Assembly: GCA_037951165.1 (NCBI GenBank)
Contig: JBBDHG010000169.1
Span: 1,469,501-1,533,500 of the forward strand
DNA from: Lophius americanus
Lineage: Eukaryota > Chordata > Actinopteri > Lophiiformes > Lophiidae
Direction of reading: 5' to 3'
DNA length: 64,000 nt
Part shown: piece after piece, positions 39,458-51,325 of the stretch
Numbering within the stretch: position 1 is the stretch's first letter
How the letters are laid out: each line of letters starts with the position of its first letter
The notes under the pieces: generated by a model
What the model saw: only the letters and a program-made list of their open reading frames with translations
Databases searched by the model: none
What the model was told of the DNA's origin: nothing
Made by a program: the position numbers and the translations under genes

Positions 39458-40908
39458 AACAATAAAAAGAAAACACAGCCAGAAGTCTTTAAACCCAAGC
39501 TGGGTTGGTGGAGGAGGGTTTGAAGATTTGGAAACAATAGTCCAGGGAAAAGAGAGCAGGGCTGGGCTTTACGGTGACAAAAACCTGAAGTGGAGTACAG
39601 GAAGGAAAGGCAGGAGCCCGTCAGGGAAGGCGGGCCCAGTCCAGAGGTAGAGGAGGATGCTGTCAATGGAGACGGAACCTCTGTAGAGGAGCGCTAAGAT
39701 CTGGCATATGGCTGACTAGAGAATAAATCAGAGTTTAACTCCGAAAGCAAGGCGTTGACGGGGCTAACATTATGGGCTTCTCACACAAGCCTTAAATCAG
39801 GTTATTGTTAGACAGATTGCTCTGACAGTTGGGTTCAATTTCTACATCATAAACAATGTTGGTAACTTGGGTGACGCCAGACTCAAAACTGATGCTTGAC
39901 CATCACTCATATTTTAGGACCATGGGTATTATGGGAGTTCTCCTTGAGACATAAGATAATGGGAGATTGTCTTTGACCCAGTAACAAACCGTGATGTCAG
40001 GATTGATGCCAAATGAAGAGTAAGAGCAGGCCTGAGGAGTGTGAGGGGTTTATGCAGAGAAAAATAGATGTGAGCATTACAACTGAATGAACCATAGTCG
40101 GTTTTACCAACCTTCAAATATCTGTTTGATGATATTGTGACGGAGAAAATGACACCTGCGGAGATCGACTCTTCCGTCATTTCAGCTCACAAAAACAACG
40201 CCTGATGCGGCAAAGATACAAATCAATAGCCTATGAAAGCAGCACAGGATGTGTCCCATCCAAATGCAATCATGAGCTTAATTGGACTAATGCACCTCTC
40301 CGGGCTTTACAGGAGGGAGAGGGGTTTTTTCTCACTATTTTGTTGTTTCCCCTTAATTAGACAAATTGTGATTTAGTGCGAGAGACTGAAGAAAGGAAGG
40401 TGCGACAGAGTTGACAGCGTGAGTTTTCTCTCTTTCCTCATAGTGCTGTCCTCCTCACATGATGAAACCTCAGTAGTTGTACCTGTTTGGGGGGAGGTGG
40501 GGAGGGGTTGCAGCCTCTTATGGGTCTATTATTGTCCTTCACTTCCATAACTCCTCCAGCTGTTCCTTCAACTCCCCCCAGTGATTCTTATGCTCCCTGC
40601 TCCTAATGTCACCGTCAGCTGGGATTACCACATCTGTCACAGCTCTCCCTCTTCTTCTTTCGTTCATTGTCGGCTACCGCTATGTGTGTTTGTTAGCCAG
40701 CAGCTGCTTGTCAGTCTGGAACTGGAGGTCCCGTCGGATTTTAGCTCTGTTGTTCTCACTTTTAATGGTGCCTCCCATCTGGACTTGGAGACTTCCAATC
40801 CACACTCGGCACAGATGTTCCTGTTCACTATCCTAACCACTTGGTTCTGCCTTTCAGCGTGCCCAAGCCTACAGCTTGAACACCGTTAGTCAGTTTGTGT
40901 CAATTATT

Positions 40909-41268
40909 AGCCATAGCATTACGACCACAGGTGAAGGTGAAGTGAGAATAACATTGATACTCTTGATACCATGGCACCTGTAAGTGGGTGGGATTTATAA
41001 GGAAACGTACCGAGAAAAAAAACGGAAAGATACCTTCAAACTGGTGAACTTAGGTATTTTGTTCCTAAAGCTAAATAATGCACATTGGAATCAAGGTTAG
41101 CTCATGTTTATGGGCTTATGCAACGTAATTGTCTGAACATATTCCTGGTTCTGAACTGTGTGTTCAGAACCAGTTCGTTTGTTTGGACTAAACTGGACCA
41201 CCGAGCTGTTTTGACTGTAAAAGGGGCACCTACAAAATATTAAGAGGGTGGTTTTTATGTTATGACCG
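40909..41268. mobile_element. Tc1-like relic, internally deleted
   Basis: Left end agccatagcattacgacca followed by the typical aatggcacctg-like block (ccatggcacctgtaagtgg). Right end aagagggtggtttttatgtt then atgaccga. The transposase part is gone. Confidence 0.7.
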
Positions 41269-42610
41269 ACTTCTATGTGTGCTGAACTGTCTAAGGGCCA
41301 TTTTTGCACTGCCTGCACCTTTTGGCTCCTGTCCGCTGTGCTGAACTCAATCCTCTGGTTCTTATTCTACCATGATCAGAGCCTCTCTGCCGACTGTCAG
41401 GCTGAACCTTTCCAGTCACTGGTCTGATTTCTTCATGTCAGAGTTCTCTGTCTACTGATGCATCATCACACAGAGGGGCTACTTTTCCTTTTTCTGGCTC
41501 CTGAAGCCCGAGGCACTATCTTAGCAGTTTGTCCAGGGTTTCCATCTTTCTGATATATTCATGGTCTCTTTTCATTCATTGTAGAGCTTTTGATGTAACC
41601 CTCCATGGATTTTTAAGAGCGCATGGCATCCACCTCCTCTTGTGGCCGGCAAACTGTCATAGCTGGGTATTCGAAGACTAGTAGGGATTAAATGTTGATG
41701 GTTTTGGGACATTGAGCTGGCTTCCATATAAGGGCCCACCATGTATTTATGAAATTGAGTGTATAAATCTGGTTTTCTTGGCATCCCTGGCATTTTAACA
41801 CTTTTCCACGTTTTTTTTTTCCACTAAACAAATCACTCTTTCATTATAAACATTTCATATAATAAACTGTGAAAGCTGCTGTGCATCTGTGCACATCAAA
41901 ATAGATTTGAAAATGTGTTTGTGTGTGGCAAAGCCTCCACAAAATAAAGTTTTCTGGAACACCACACACATTGAGAATCTTTATGTAAAACAAGCAATTT
42001 TCCCGAGCGGCAGTTTTATTCAAAGGCATCCTTTATTCGCTGCTCCTCTCACCATCCTTCATGATCAAAGTTTATGCAGTAGCTGCCGCCTTATGTTTAT
42101 TTATCCGTTCAAAATGAATATCTGAGGGAGAATATTGAAACTGCTTGTGGAGATTTTGGTAGGCGCCGACAAAACTTCAATTCAGCCTCGTCTTTTAGTC
42201 GAGTTGTGGCGTGAAAATGTGAATAAACCAGCTTAAGCTGGAGAAGCTGTCGTGTCGATTTTACTCACATGAGATGAAAAATTCAATTGTTTTTTTTTTG
42301 TCGTCTTTCTTTCGTTGATGTTGGGTTTTTTTCTTTGGAGTTTTGAATTCCGCACGTTTCAGTCTCGTCTCCACTGTTCGACTGAGGGCCTGTTAAGCAA
42401 TCTAGATGAGAACACACACTCCACAGCTCTCACTTACAGAGTGTTGCACAAAGTGTCCCAATACTTGCTGCGGACCGAACTTCTGTTCTAGTATCTACCA
42501 GCTGCAGAACAGCTCTCCTGCAGCCTGGGGCCGTTCGGTGTGAGCCCAGCTTCTGCAAGAACTCCAGGGTATTAAAAAGACTGAATTGAATAAATAGAGA
42601 TCCTGTGCAC

Positions 42611-42648
42611 GTGTTTGTGTGTGTGCGGTGTGTGTGTGTGTGTGTGTC
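42611..42648. repeat. (GT)n microsatellite
   Basis: GT run with one cg interruption. Confidence 0.9.
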
Positions 42649-43544
42649 TGCATAAAGATTGATGATTTCAGACTGAGACCGAGGCTCCCACACAGCCGTG
42701 ACCCAGCTCCCCCCCCTTACCTTTGATAAATCGATGGCTTTAGGGGCTTGTGGCAGATCAAAAGTGATCCTCTGTATCTCCCCCTAGACCGCACAGGCTG
42801 ACTGCAAAGTTTGTCAGCCCGGGCGGCCAGGCAATGCCCCGATGCGTTAAGGCAGTCCGAATGAACATGCACATGATTGAATTTTGGCCTGAGAGAAATG
42901 AAAGTTTTCCACATTTGCACAGCCTGGTTCCTCGGAAAGATTCATTTTCAAGTAGGAGTTGATGGAGTTTGTATTTGGTTCCTTTTTGACCCTTTCGATG
43001 GTGGAAGAAATAAAGTTTAATATCAGAGATCCCTAGCCCTAATCTTTAGATGGGAGTGTATTTATTTAAATTCTGCCCCCTGTGATAACATCCCTCTAAT
43101 GTTAACTCATCTTTTGGTAAACGTGGAGCCCTGCTCTCGTTCCTTCACAGTTTGTTCCAGCTGTTTTCATCCCTGCCGAGGTCGTGGGTTTTTATTTCCT
43201 GTTTTATTTTGTCGTCTTCATATGTCATCTTTTCTTGTCACTTTCTGTCTTCCTGCTTGTCTTGTTTCCTGCGTCTGATCCAATAGTCACGCATTTCCCT
43301 GTCTTCCTGTTCCGTCTCCCCAGGCTTTGATCTGATTTTGGATGTTTTATATATTTTTTTGTATCGTTGTTGGATCTCTTTCATCGGGATCATTACTTTT
43401 CTTTTTTGCCTGATTTCCTACCGTGGTCCAAAAACATACAATAAAGGTGATTTTTTGAATCTGAATTGCACATCGGTGTGACTATCAGTCTACCTGGTTG
43501 CCTGGGTGTCAGCTCTGTGGTGAATCAATGACTGGTCTATTGGC

Positions 43545-43622
43545 TGGACCCTGCTCCTTGCTCATTGTCGGCTGGGATAGGCTCCTGAACGGGTTAAGCA
43601 GTAAAAATAATAAATGAATGTA
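43545..43622 (+). mobile_element. SINE/LINE tail fragment
   Basis: ggctgggataggctcctga, acgggttaagcagta and ataaatgaatg match the last part of the same fish SINE tail. Confidence 0.6.
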
Positions 43623-44740
43623 TAAGATTCATGCGCAAGTTAAATGTGAAGTTATGTTAGAAAATAATAAGCGTTTTTTTTGCAAAAGATTTTCCACCTA
43701 ATGAGCGAAATATGAAGGAAATGCACGAAATCCGGAATAAATCGGACTAATGGTTAGGAAGTTATTTATGAAAAACAGTGTTTTGTATGAGAAAAAAAGA
43801 AAAGGAGAAAGTTCCCCTAGTGAGTAAAATATTCCCCGATTCAATTAAAATGCACCAGTTTGGGCTGAAATGGACCGAAGGTTATGAAGTTATGAAAGAA
43901 AATCAGTGTTTTTCGTAAAGAAGAAAACCCCCCAGTGAGTAAAATATGAACTATTAGAGAACTTTTAAATGGAACAGTTATTGTCCGAATGCTTTTGAGC
44001 CATGAAGCTCCTCCTTGTGTCGGATATATACAACCGACTTTTCCTAAAACCTGACCAGTTCTTTGTCGCACTAAAGTCTATGTTCACTGTAAAAAAAAAA
44101 GATTTTTTCAATGGTAACAATCAATTCAATTACGTACGATTGAGTCTAAAATTGAAGTTGTAAGTATCGAATTTTGAAAGTGATTTTATAATCTCAAAAG
44201 CTGGTATTTCATTTTTAATGCTTTTGGGGGTTTCTTTACGCACTGTAAAAAGAAAATGAATGTCAGACTTAAAGAAGTGTTTTTGAGCCTTATTTATTAA
44301 TTCAAATTTTAACTATATATAGTGATTGTGTCACAAGGGGGAGTCATTTTTTTTAAATCACCAACAATTCTCTTTTTGGTATTTATAATATTTTATCTTG
44401 GTACACTGCAGAAATTAAATTATTTCAGATTTGTGCACCAATAATTAGCAAAATATGTTTTACTGTTCTGTATTATAGGTTTTTCTAAAAAAACAAAAAC
44501 AAAAACACTGTATGAAGAAAATTATTGATGAACTCAAAAATGACCTCAAATAGTAACCTGAATTAAATAATCCATTTTTGAGTCCAACTATTAATCAAAG
44601 TTGAAATACTTAATTTAATTGAAGTAATTTTTTGCATTCATCAAACCGTTCTCTTTTTACAGTGTGGTTATAATATTTTGAACATGATCCATGGAATAGT
44701 TTTGAATTTTGGCATTAATACAAAGTATCTGCTTACACAC
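43618..44740 (-). mobile_element. Family A copy split by a MITE
   Basis: Left part 43618-44084 runs through the internal units to ccagttctttgtcgcacta and gtctatgt. The family sequence resumes at 44665 with ggttataatattttgaac and gatccatggaatagttttg. In intact copies these two parts are adjacent, so the 580 bases in between are a later insertion. Confidence 0.75.
44085..44664. mobile_element. MITE with 11-base terminal inverted repeats, inserted in a family A copy
   Basis: Starts CACTGTAAAAA and ends TTTTTACAGTG, a perfect inverted pair; the next inner bases are also loosely similar. Total 580 bases, AT-rich, no coding capacity. A third CACTGTAAAAA lies at 44241 in direct orientation, so it may itself be composite. 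TIRs of this kind occur in fish hAT-type elements, but no clear 8-base target duplication is visible. Confidence 0.7.
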
Positions 44741-45237
44741 ACGTCTAATACGACACTCGACACAATCAAAATATGAATAATTATTCATTTGTTACGATTT
44801 GTTTCATGTACCAGCTTAATATCTTTTTTTTTTTTACACATCAGCAGATCTTGCACGGTTGTGTTACTGAGGCACAAAAAAAAGGGCTGTGGCTCATGAA
44901 AAATACCGCTGTTATGTCTGTAGTTGGCTGTGGGAGTAGAGAATCAGTCGTAATGTTTGCTCAAGCTCATATCTCCCATTGGAATGAATAGATCAGTAAT
45001 TGTAAACTGACTGCCTTTGGGCCACATCCGTTCTGCCAAAGCTTTTCTCTTCCTGCTGGCAGAAAAAACTTAACTTTAAAAAAAGAAAAACGTGTATGTG
45101 TAACGTTAACCCAAGTGGAGGAGGCCTGAGGGTATGATGGAAACTCCTAGCAACAATCATTTCATCTTAGTTTATACAATAATCACGCCATATGGTTCTA
45201 ACCATCGACCACAGAGGTCAAAACAACGTTTATTATT

Positions 45238-45412
45238 CTTTTGAAATGTCACCTGTCAGTGGGCGGGATCTGTTCGGCAGCATATACAGGCATCTGAGCG
45301 ACTCTGACATCTCAGTATCTCCAGAATTGCAGCGAGATACTGAATTGCAGAATTGCAGGGGACTTTTATATTCCCGGGTAAGTGGTTTTACTGTTATGGC
45401 CGATGGTATGAA
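45238..45412. mobile_element. Tc1-like relic, short
   Basis: Contains tgtcacctgtcagtgggcgg and ctgagcgactctgac near the left, and aagtggttttactgttatgg then ccgatgg at the right. Most of the element is deleted. Confidence 0.6.
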
Positions 45413-45825
45413 TTCTACAGAATTTGATTATTAACACCATAAAAAGAACCCCATCATACTCAAAAGGTCTCGGGCAGGTCATCGAGACGAGAGACGTCCC
45501 CCAGAGCTTGTTTTCGTTGACCAACTCGTTTTACTCTCAAATGTTTGTTTCCTTGCTGATGTTCTGAAGTATGTTTTACTGTTTGTTTCTTTTCGGAGAT
45601 GCGATGTGAGCTCATTAACTGGGGTTTCTGCGTTGAGCACTTGCCGCCTCCTCGGTCGAGGGCTGGATATCCAATGATTGTTAGGAGTCTTCTCTTGCTG
45701 GTATAGGCTAATAAAAATAAATGAAGCCCCGAGTTTCCTTGAGGAAAGCTCTCCTCTACCAAAGCCTTGGGTTTTTTCTTTTTTTCTCACATTCTTCTGT
45801 CGGAGGGACGAGATTAGACATAAAA

Positions 45826-45985
45826 TGAACTCGAGCGAGCAAACAGTCGGAACAGCGGGTGACACGGTTGCCTCACTAGAAGAAGGTTCTGGGTTCAAGT
45901 CCATCATTAGCCTGGGTGTAGGGTGTATAGGGTGTCTCCTGCCTTTCGTCCGACGTCAGCGGGGATTGATGGATGAGTTCATGCT
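45826..45985 (+). mobile_element. tRNA-derived SINE, internally deleted
   Basis: gggtgacacggttgcctca and aagaaggttctgggttcaag correspond to the tRNA-like head; GGGTTCAAGTCC (45891-45902) is a near-perfect Pol III B box. The tail ggtgtctcctgcctttcgtc and ttgatggatgag follows at once, so the middle is lost. Confidence 0.65.
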
Positions 45986-46273
45986 CTTCTGAATGCGCTA
46001 AAGATAGCGAATGTGTAACTTCTTAGACCCCAGCATGTGCTAGGAGAACCAGTACTCTTGTTTTAAGAACGTATGGATGAAGCTACTGAAGCTAGGAGGG
46101 CAATCTGAGATCGGGTTACGTCTTCCCATCTTTTCTGTCGATCGCGTTTTATGACACTTTCTACTACAAACCAAGACTTTTTTCAACTTGAATATATAAC
46201 TTATATATTCTGTATAGGCTGTTTCTGGGGGCGGGGCTTCCCTACAAGGCAAACTGTTTGTAAAACCTTATAT

Positions 46274-46372
46274 ATCAACCCATCAGCCAGAATGTTAAAA
46301 CCCGCAGCCTTATATTGTGTAGGTCCCCTGTTTGCTGACAGAATATCTCTGCAAAAGCACTCTGTCGTGTTT
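46274..46372. mobile_element. Tc1-like terminal fragment
   Basis: Has tcagccagaatgttaaaacc and gccttatattgtgtaggtcc, one end of a Tc1-type element. It is followed within 20 bases by a family A copy. Confidence 0.65.
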
Positions 46373-46391
46373 TTATTACAACTTAATGGAA

Positions 46392-46660
46392 TCCACGAAA
46401 AGTCGGGATATAATAGAATCGTCATAGCGATTGAATTTGCGTTGGGGCGTTGGGCCTGCCTTCGGCCAGGCCCATCGCAGATCCGTTGTGTTAGCTCGTT
46501 AACTGAAAAAAACTGTAAAATGTTTGTCCCAGCAAACACCTTAGTGTCAGGAAGAACTGGATTGATTTTGGGAATGGTTGGTTTTATTTTTCCGACACTA
46601 GGGGGAGCTTTATCTCCAGGAGTTTTTCGGGCCACAATATCTCAAGCGTTGATGCTTATA
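46392..46660 (+). mobile_element. Family A copy, 5' part
   Basis: Begins A|TCCACGAAAAGTCGGG, then gtcatagcg, a GGGCCTG/CAGGCCC hairpin, the agctcgttaactgaaaaaaac block and gaagaactggattgatt. It ends inside the first internal unit. It lies directly after a Tc1 fragment and 73 bases before an inverted family A copy. Confidence 0.7.
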
Positions 46661-46732
46661 GTGGTCAAGCAGAGTAGAAAGGGGCTATACAAAAAAATTC
46701 TATTTATTATTAGTACATCCATAACCGTATCA

Positions 46733-47155
46733 ACTATGTCTACGCTGTCGTCCCAGACAGAAAGGGAATTTCACTGAAAAGCCCTCAATCTCCTGCGTTG
46801 CACAAGCAATACCCAAGACTTTACACCTCAACTACATTTAACTACAAGTTATGTCTGGAAAAAGCAATTGATACAAAAAGTCCCCCTAGTGCGTGAAATA
46901 GGATCTATTAGAGTAAAAACTGAAAAATATACCAGCTAGATCTCCTTGAGTTGATTCAAATCAACCAAATTTGGACTCAATCCGAGCAACGTCTGAGAAA
47001 TCATGGCTGAAAACTTTTGGAGATAAAGCTTCCCGTTATGTCCGAAATATGACATCTATATGCGACCTTTCCCAAAATCACTCCAGTTCTTCCTCGAACT
47101 AGGGTCTATGTGGGTGTAAAATGAAAAAATGATCCAAGACATAGTTTGGATCTGC
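46733..47155 (-). mobile_element. Family A copy, inverted relative to its neighbour
   Basis: Reverse orientation. Starts at ctatgtctac followed by hairpin GCTGTCG...AGACAG, then the end anchor ctgcgttgcacaagcaa, the unit anchors and finally ccagttcttcctcgaacta. Truncated inside the 5' third. Confidence 0.72.
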
Positions 47156-47844
47156 AGTGGATATATTTATAACACATTTAACCATCACTATTACTGGTAC
47201 GACCGCTACTATCTTCTGCGGTTGTTAAGGTAAGGAGAAGGAGTAAATCCATTCCAATAGTGCTCCTCGGTGGTCTTACTGCACTGAAGGCGCTCTAATA
47301 GGACTCCTGTTTGGCATGCAGGGGGTGAGACGCATTGATGATACTCAGCACAACACATTATACTCTGGTTTAATGTAACTCAGAGGCCGGTAGAGAGCTG
47401 AGGAGTTTTATTGCCCGTGATGAATGTGCTGGGGAATGAGGGAGGCTGATGGCAGGCTGAATGGATGAGAGGAGGTGGCAGTGTCCAGCTGAGACTTACG
47501 CTGTCTGAGAGGCGGATGATCACACGAGGCTGTGGGCCGAGAGCTGTCAGCTGCACAAAGAAAAGAGGCGATTGGCAAAATCTCAGAGAAAAATCTAGAA
47601 GTCAAAGGTACAAAGTTGTCAAGGCAATAACCACGTAGTTGACGGGATAATCTGGCACCGAGTTGCAGGACGGCTAAAGCTGATAAATTGCTAGAGATGA
47701 TGTAATGATTGAGATCGGGGGTGGAGTTGAGCCCGGAGTCAGGTGTGTGGTTCCACGCCCACAATACAGACGTGTTATTACTAAGACGCCATCACAGCTT
47801 TTACCCCGACTGCTTTCATCTCAGCTTAGAGAAGGATGAGGATA

Positions 47845-47965
47845 AGGTTGTCTGTAACTCAGCAGGTGGAGCGGTCAGCACTTTGATCCCGGCACTGCCC
47901 TGCAGTCCACATGTTGTAGAGTCCCGGGGCAAAATCCTCAAACCGATGTGCACCCCGGGCTCTTT
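47845..47965 (+). mobile_element. tRNA-derived SINE fragment
   Basis: actcagcaggtggagcggtc resembles an A-box half, and gcagtccacatgttgtagag, gtcccggggcaaaatcctc resemble the body of a fish SINE (tacatgtcgaagtgtccttgg, gcaagacactgaac). Confidence 0.5.
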
Positions 47966-48034
47966 GGAGGGGCGATGCACTTCCACACAAATCGTTTTAA
48001 AAGCCCATCCTTTATATAAGGCATATTTTAGAAG

Positions 48035-48300
48035 ACTATTCCCCTTATTAGACTTTTTTTTTGGCTGTATAAAGTTACAGCATTATGTTTACTATGTTCT
48101 AACCTGCTTTAATGTGCCAATAAAAATAATCTTACTTATTGAATAGGACTTCATTGATGGCAAACGTTAATGCCTCCTCCTCAGTGGCCCCTTTGACCTT
48201 TGCTGTCCCCCAGGGCTCCGTCCTTGGCACTTAATTCTTTTGTATACAGCCAAACATTTTATCAATAAGAAATAACTGACTCAACCAAACAGTTCAGCAT
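48035..48300 (+). repeat. Family C unit (RT palm fragment)
   Basis: Reads AVPQGSVLGT then stops; flanked upstream by the family's cccttattagactttttt and cctgctttaatgtgcca blocks and downstream by tcaataagaaataactgac. Confidence 0.6.
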
Positions 48301-48369
48301 ATTTTTACACGGCTTGTACAATGCAGGGGATGGGGGACTTTCTGGGATGTACCTTTGCTGTCGGTCTAG
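48298..48369 (+). mobile_element. Family A 3' terminal fragment
   Basis: Only the last 70 bases: cttgtacaatgcagggga, ggactttctgggat, then GCTGTCGGTCTAG|T. Half of the hairpin is deleted but the CTAG|T end is intact. It abuts a family C unit. Confidence 0.65.
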
Positions 48370-49299
48370 TTTTCTGTACCTGTAGAATGCGACCCATATC
48401 AACATCAGCTGTCAATTTTGCTACGGCGGTGGTCATCATGCTTTCTGATGACTATGAAAAGGAACAGCTGGCAAATTATAATCTAAGGTCTGAAAACGTC
48501 TACCTCACGCTGTTTGCACAAACACGCCTTCACCTTCCTTCATTTAAACGGAGCCCCTAGATTTAAACGGAGCCCGTAGTAACTTTAGCCACGACCTGGA
48601 AACTCGGCAGCAAATCGCTGACTAACCCAAGTCTGTAGAGTCACTCCAAAGGATGCGGCCCCCAAACAAGACACAGGGGGATGCCCTAGGAAGTTTGGTG
48701 GTCACTTCCTCCTTCCATTTGTGCCAATAACATAGTTGGGCACAAAATAGAGATAATAGCGTAGAACAAACTTTGTTAAATCCCCAAAGGCATATCAATA
48801 ATAACAATTCTAAAGACAAGAGCAGTAAAAGAATAATGGCAGTGGATGGGAGTGTTGATGGATTGGGCGGAGGTCATCGTTAAGAGGTGGTGCTTGACGT
48901 GTTTTTTTTTTGAAGATGTCCAGAGGTGAGGCGTTCCAAACCGCGCTGTCACAACAGACGGAGGAACTTAAGCTCCCTTATGTCATTGCAGTAACACACA
49001 GCGGCCTCTGCGACTGTATTCCTGCGACGCCTTTTCCTACTCGCACAGCTTTTATGATTGTTTATTTCAAAGAGGGTGACGCATCAAAGGAGGCCTGGCA
49101 CGTTAAGAGATTTCACACGCCAAAGGCTGATTTTCGCTTCCGAATGAACTATATTTACCGCACGCAGAGGCCGATGCAGTCAGGCAGCAGTCGGTTTTCT
49201 CTCCTCCGTTGTCTCTGACATCTCGTGAATGAGTAATCCCGCTCCGTTTGTCTGAGTAACAAAAGCTTTCTCAAGCCGCCATCAACACATTTCACTTTG

Positions 49300-49720
49300 A
49301 CTACCTTTCTCTGTTACACTGGAAACACAACCTTCACTCCCACTCTTCCCTTCGCTTCTCCGTCTGTTAGCGTCTGCTCTCTATTCCCTTCCCTCCGCCC
49401 GCTCGGATTCATCAATTTAAGTCCTTCCTCGCCACATCACGCTTGCTCCCTCTATTTAAATGCCTATATCCCTCAAGCATCTGCTCTCCTGCCTCTTTTT
49501 CCCCTCCCTCCGAAGTTGTTCCCTTTGCTTTCCCTGCTCACAAATATCCATCTCCGGGCTCCATTTTCTGCCCCATTTTCCTCCTGCCCTTGAGTTTGAA
49601 GATGGCGTTTCAGGGACACATAAAGGGTACTTTATCTTCTGCCGGACTCCTCTGAGACTTCCTCACTCTTTCTCTCTCCTGATCACCTCCTCCTGCTTCC
49701 CCTGATGCCCTGTCATGTCA
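49300..49720 (+). repeat. Pyrimidine-rich stretch
   Basis: Over 400 bases strongly biased to C and T on the + strand, with no unit repeat. It yields overlapping open frames rich in Ser, Pro, Leu and Phe that are by-products of composition. Confidence 0.6.
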
Positions 49721-50034
49721 CTCTGATGGCACTGCAGGACGAGGTGACGCAGAGCTTCACTCTCAAATCCTGCCGTTCGCTTTACCGCTTTAAACTCCTC
49801 ACCAAGAAGAAAAGATATGGAAAAATGTATTTATTTTTGCAAAATATTTATTGATGTCTTACACGCTCTAAATTTATCGAAAAAAACATTTGGTAAAGCC
49901 TCTTTTTAAAGAGTAAAAAATGTAACTTATAAAATGATTTCAGAACTTTCTCTTTAGTATTCGGAAAATAGTCAATTTTAATAAGATTGGCTCAACCTGC
50001 GGTTAAAGTATGTTACTAGGTAGAAAAATGATTC

Positions 50035-50320
50035 AAACCTTATAAGACTGTTTTTTGTTGATTAATTTCTCACATGCTTTAATCTGACAAAAATCCTTCT
50101 TACTGGGCAGGACTTTCTCTGGAGCCATATAGCTACTGACCCCTTCGGTGTGTGGTATCCCCCAGGGCTCAGTCCTTGGCCTCTTACTCTTTGGCATATA
50201 TACATGCTGCGATGGATCCTATTTTTAAACAGCTTCAGTCACATTTCTCAACAAGAAATAGTGAATCAGAATGTGTTCAATCAAACAGTTGAGCAGGACA
50301 TCAAGGGTTTAAAGGAGGAA
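50035..50320 (+). repeat. Family C unit (RT palm fragment)
   Basis: Frame reads GIPQGSVLGLLLFGIYTC. Ends caacaagaaatagtgaatc then gagcaggacatcaagggttt, the same end as the 26.4 kb unit. Confidence 0.65.
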
Positions 50321-50889
50321 GCTCTCTCGTTGTTAGTGGACACACACTTTGCCCTAGGTGTAGATGCTGTTCTTGTGAATGCATGCTCATTAAAGTGGAA
50401 GGATGCTGTAATAAGGGGTGTGGAGATGCCGTGTGGTGGACAACGGCGTGTTTTATGATGTATCTGTTTCAGATGAGACATCATTTGTTCCTTCTCTAGT
50501 GCGCAGAAATGGGATCATCATTCTGTGTGCTGTTTTCTGCGGCTTCAGTCGTTGAATGGTGAATGGTGGTCAAACTGACAGAAGATTGAAGTGAACGCCG
50601 CCGCCATGACGGGACCCATCAAGAAAGTCCTTATTCATTCCCTTATTTACAATGCAGTTATGACTAAAGGAGAAAACCGCGAGCTTCGTTTCAATGAATG
50701 ATGGTGAAGGCGTGTTTATGCAAACAGAGGGATGTAGAGGTTTTCAGCCCTTTTACAAATAACCTTATTATAATTTGATTAATAGTATTTAAACCTTCAA
50801 GTTTTCCATTTCAGTGTAAAAGGTCACTTCTATCACATTGTTGTTCTATCCTGAGTCAATACACACGAAAAAAGATGGTGAGATTTATT

Positions 50890-51325
50890 CCAAGGGATGG
50901 ATTAAAACCCTTTCATGTCCTCATTTTATTTATTAATTGTAGATCTTAGACACTAAATTTGCCATAAAAAGACGAAGCGTTTGTTAAGTCCATTTGAATT
51001 AGATCAGCTCAGCCTTTGATTTTACCCTTATTAGACTTTTGTGGTTATATCAAGTCAAATAATTATGTTAAGTTTAGTGCTAACATGCTTAAAAATGCCC
51101 CCAAAAAAATCCTTTCTCAATAGCCACGGTTAAAGCCTTCTCCTCGGTAGCCCCTTCGACCTGTGGTGTCCCCCCTTGGCTCCATCCTTGGCCCCTTACT
51201 TTTTAGCATATACATGCTGCCACTGGGTCACATTATAAACCGGTTCAGTCACATTTTTCAATTAAGAAATAAAGAATCATAATGTGGTCAACGGAAAAAG
51301 GTGAGCAGGAAATGAAAGGGTTGAT
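50890..51325 (+). repeat. Family C unit (RT palm fragment, frameshifted)
   Basis: Begins with the ccctttcatgtcctca block as at 25.96 kb. The palm motif is interrupted: after a frameshift it reads LGSILGPLLF, and after further bases YMLPLGHIINRF. Ends near gagcaggaaatgaaagggtt. Confidence 0.65.

Noticed and set aside
46151..46777. Longest open frame in the window (208 codons, + strand)
   Set aside because: It runs through a Tc1 fragment and a family A copy. The sequence has no domain signature and its composition follows the repeats.
49297..49705. Three overlapping Pro/Ser/Leu-rich open frames
   Set aside because: They result from a pyrimidine-rich stretch and have no start context or similarity.
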